From: an uncultured Paracoccaceae bacterium
GTDB lineage: Bacteria; Pseudomonadota; Alphaproteobacteria; Rhodobacterales; Rhodobacteraceae
Length of the DNA stretch: 7,122 bases
Direction: 5' to 3'
Assembly (NCBI GenBank): GCA_937900975.1
Contig: CALCPC010000888.1
Location: 1 to 7,122 of the forward strand
A model generated the notes under the pieces. The model did not search any database and had not been told where the DNA came from. It saw only the letters and a program-made list of their open reading frames with translations. Position numbers and translations under genes: made by a program. Of the stretch, positions 6,100-7,122 are shown piece by piece; within the stretch, counting starts at the first letter, position 1, and every line of letters starts with the position of its first letter.

Positions 6100-7049
6100 G
6101 TTTGGATCCCCTTAGCGCGCCGCAAAACCGCCGCGGCATCGCGGCGGGTGCTGGCAACGCGGTAAACTTTGTCGGAGGCGGTGATAAACAGCGTCTGACC
6201 CTCCGCCCCGCCGAAACAGATGTTTGAGGTTTGCGCCGGCAGCCAGATCTTCCCGATCAGCATGCCTTCGGGCGACAGGCAATGGATCCCGTCGAGGGCA
6301 GAGGTCCAAAGATACCCCTCATGATCCACGCGAAACCCGTCCGGCACGCCCGGGGCGATCACGGCAAACACACGGGCGTTTGACAGGGTCGTGCCGTCGA
6401 CGTCGAACACGCGGATATGATGCGGCAGGTCGTAATCGCTGCCCGGAAAGCTCGCGCCGCGGATCGCCCCGGAATCGGCCACATAAAGCCGCCGCTCATC
6501 GGGCGAGAACGCCAGCCCGTTGGGCTTGTCGAAATCCTGCGCGACCGCCCGCAGCGTCCCGTCGGGCAGCATGCAAAACACGTAACATCCGCCGATTTCG
6601 CTGTCCGCCGGATACCCCTCGACATCCGAATTGATGCCATAGGGCGGATCGGTGAACCACACCGACCCATCCGACCGGACCACAACATCGTTGGGAGAGT
6701 TCAGGCGCTTGCCCTGATAGCGGTCGGCCACGACCTCCACCGCCGGGTCCATCGGGTCGGGGCGGCGGACAACACGCCGACCGCCATGCTCGCACGAGAT
6801 CATCCGACCGCGAAGATCTGAGGTGTTGCCGTTGGCAAATTCGCTGTTGGCCAGCGCGGTTTCGACGCCGCCGGCCTCGGACCAGACAAGCATCCGCTTG
6901 TTCGGAATGTCGTTAAAGAAAAGCCGACCGTCCATCCAGATCGGACCCTCTGTCCAGATGCAGCCATCCGCAATCGGCTCAGGCGGCGTGGCGGTGTCGA
7001 CGAAGGTCTCAAACCGCGGATCGACGGTGATAAAATGGGGCGTAGTCAC
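6096..7049 (-). CDS. SMP-30/gluconolactonase-family sugar lactonase
   Basis: 317 residues, a full-length six-bladed beta-propeller of the SMP-30/gluconolactonase/LRE family. Expected divalent-metal ligands are in place: E34 in WTEGPIW, N120 in LNSPNDVVV, N177 in KPNGLAFSPDE and D237 in GVPDGFR. Other hallmarks are FFNDIPNKRM, WFTDPPYGI (131-139) and YVADSG (189-194). No signal peptide is visible, so it should be cytoplasmic. Such enzymes hydrolyse aldonolactones to free acids. Next to ltnD and otnK, a four-carbon lactone (threono- or erythrono-lactone) is a reasonable substrate by inference, but gluconolactone or another sugar lactone cannot be excluded. The start is GTG at 7049-7047, chosen because AAAGGAG sits 7 nt upstream and the GTG overlaps the preceding gene's TGA (GTGA). 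Confidence 0.88.
   Translation of the reverse strand: MTTPHFITVDPRFETFVDTATPPEPIADGCIWTEGPIWMDGRLFFNDIPNKRMLVWSEAGGVETALANSEFANGNTSDLRGRMISCEHGGRRVVRRPDPMDPAVEVVADRYQGKRLNSPNDVVVRSDGSVWFTDPPYGINSDVEGYPADSEIGGCYVFCMLPDGTLRAVAQDFDKPNGLAFSPDERRLYVADSGAIRGASFPGSDYDLPHHIRVFDVDGTTLSNARVFAVIAPGVPDGFRVDHEGYLWTSALDGIHCLSPEGMLIGKIWLPAQTSNICFGGAEGQTLFITASDKVYRVASTRRDAAAVLRRAKGIQT
6108..6113 (-). promoter_or_regulatory. Ribosome binding site of ltnD
   Basis: Read on the minus strand, AAGGGG lies 8 nt before ATG 6099. It sits inside the lactonase coding sequence and supports this start despite the 4-nt overlap. Confidence 0.6.
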
Positions 7050-7122
7050 CCGGAGGCTCCTTTTCGCAAGGTCTGGGAAAGCAGCATCACAAGGATGATG
7101 ATGCCGAAGATGATGTTGCGCC
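7046..7122 (-). CDS. C-terminal end of a membrane protein, probably an ABC-transporter permease (partial)
   Basis: Read on the minus strand, the frame starting at 7120 is open to TGA at 7048-7046 and encodes 24 residues. They contain a hydrophobic stretch (NIIFGIIILVMLL) followed by a short polar, basic tail (SQTLRKGASG). This is typical of the last transmembrane helix of an ABC sugar or branched-chain-type permease, with a cytoplasmic tail. The stop overlaps the lactonase GTG by 4 nt, the same coupling used at the next two junctions, which argues that this is a real gene in the same operon. Too little is present to name the transporter family; a different membrane protein is possible. Confidence 0.55.
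   Translation of the reverse strand, partial: RNIIFGIIILVMLLSQTLRKGASG
7057..7063 (-). promoter_or_regulatory. Ribosome binding site of the lactonase
   Basis: On the minus strand AAAGGAG is 7 nt before the GTG start at 7049. This strong site inside the final codons of the upstream gene decides in favour of the GTG start. Confidence 0.75.

Noticed and set aside
4622..6165. Long plus-strand open frames (207 and 253 codons) across otnK and ltnD
   Set aside because: Antisense shadows of well-supported minus-strand enzymes. The translated products have no domain character, and the otnK/ltnD motifs are intact.
7070..7110. GAT-rich repeat near the right edge
   Set aside because: It is explained by consecutive isoleucine codons of the transmembrane helix on the minus strand.

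Overview
This is a GC-rich, almost wholly coding catabolic region. The third codon positions are mostly G or C, and the protein families and phrasing resemble those of an alphaproteobacterium, most likely of the Rhodobacteraceae/Roseobacter type. That taxonomic placement is inferred from style and family recollection, not from a search. No gap between genes exceeds 4 bp. I see no RNA genes, mobile elements, CRISPR arrays or internal promoters.

Left half (1-3955, plus strand): three co-directional genes. The first is the C-terminal ~500 residues of an FAD-dependent, GcvT-type oxidoreductase of the dimethylglycine/sarcosine dehydrogenase kind; its FAD-binding N-terminus lies before the window. 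The second is an enolase-superfamily (mandelate racemase/muconate lactonizing) enzyme that starts with GTG inside the preceding stop codon. It most resembles the hydroxyproline-betaine epimerase / cis-3-hydroxyproline dehydratase clade. The third is a class III PLP aminotransferase of the glutamate-1-semialdehyde aminomutase type. Together they suggest breakdown of an N-methylated, possibly hydroxylated, amino acid or betaine. The substrate cannot be read from the sequence.

Right half (3956-7122, minus strand): four genes running right to left. They are the last 24 residues of a membrane protein (probably an ABC-transporter permease), an SMP-30/gluconolactonase-family lactonase, an L-threonate-dehydrogenase-type beta-hydroxyacid dehydrogenase (ltnD) and a 3-oxo-tetronate kinase (otnK). 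Every junction is a 4-nt stop/start overlap. The order fits uptake, lactone opening, oxidation and phosphorylation of a four-carbon sugar acid or lactone. The isomerase (OtnI) and decarboxylase (OtnC) that normally complete the pathway are not in the window.

The two operons converge with zero spacing: the aminotransferase stop (3953-3955) abuts the otnK stop (3956-3958). Inverted repeats cluster there, including an 8-bp perfect hairpin and a 10-bp palindrome made from the two stop codons. This is the most unusual DNA-level structure in the window and may act as a shared termination zone. I did not find a clearly new system. The best candidate for undescribed biology is the substrate and pathway of the plus-strand three-gene cassette.
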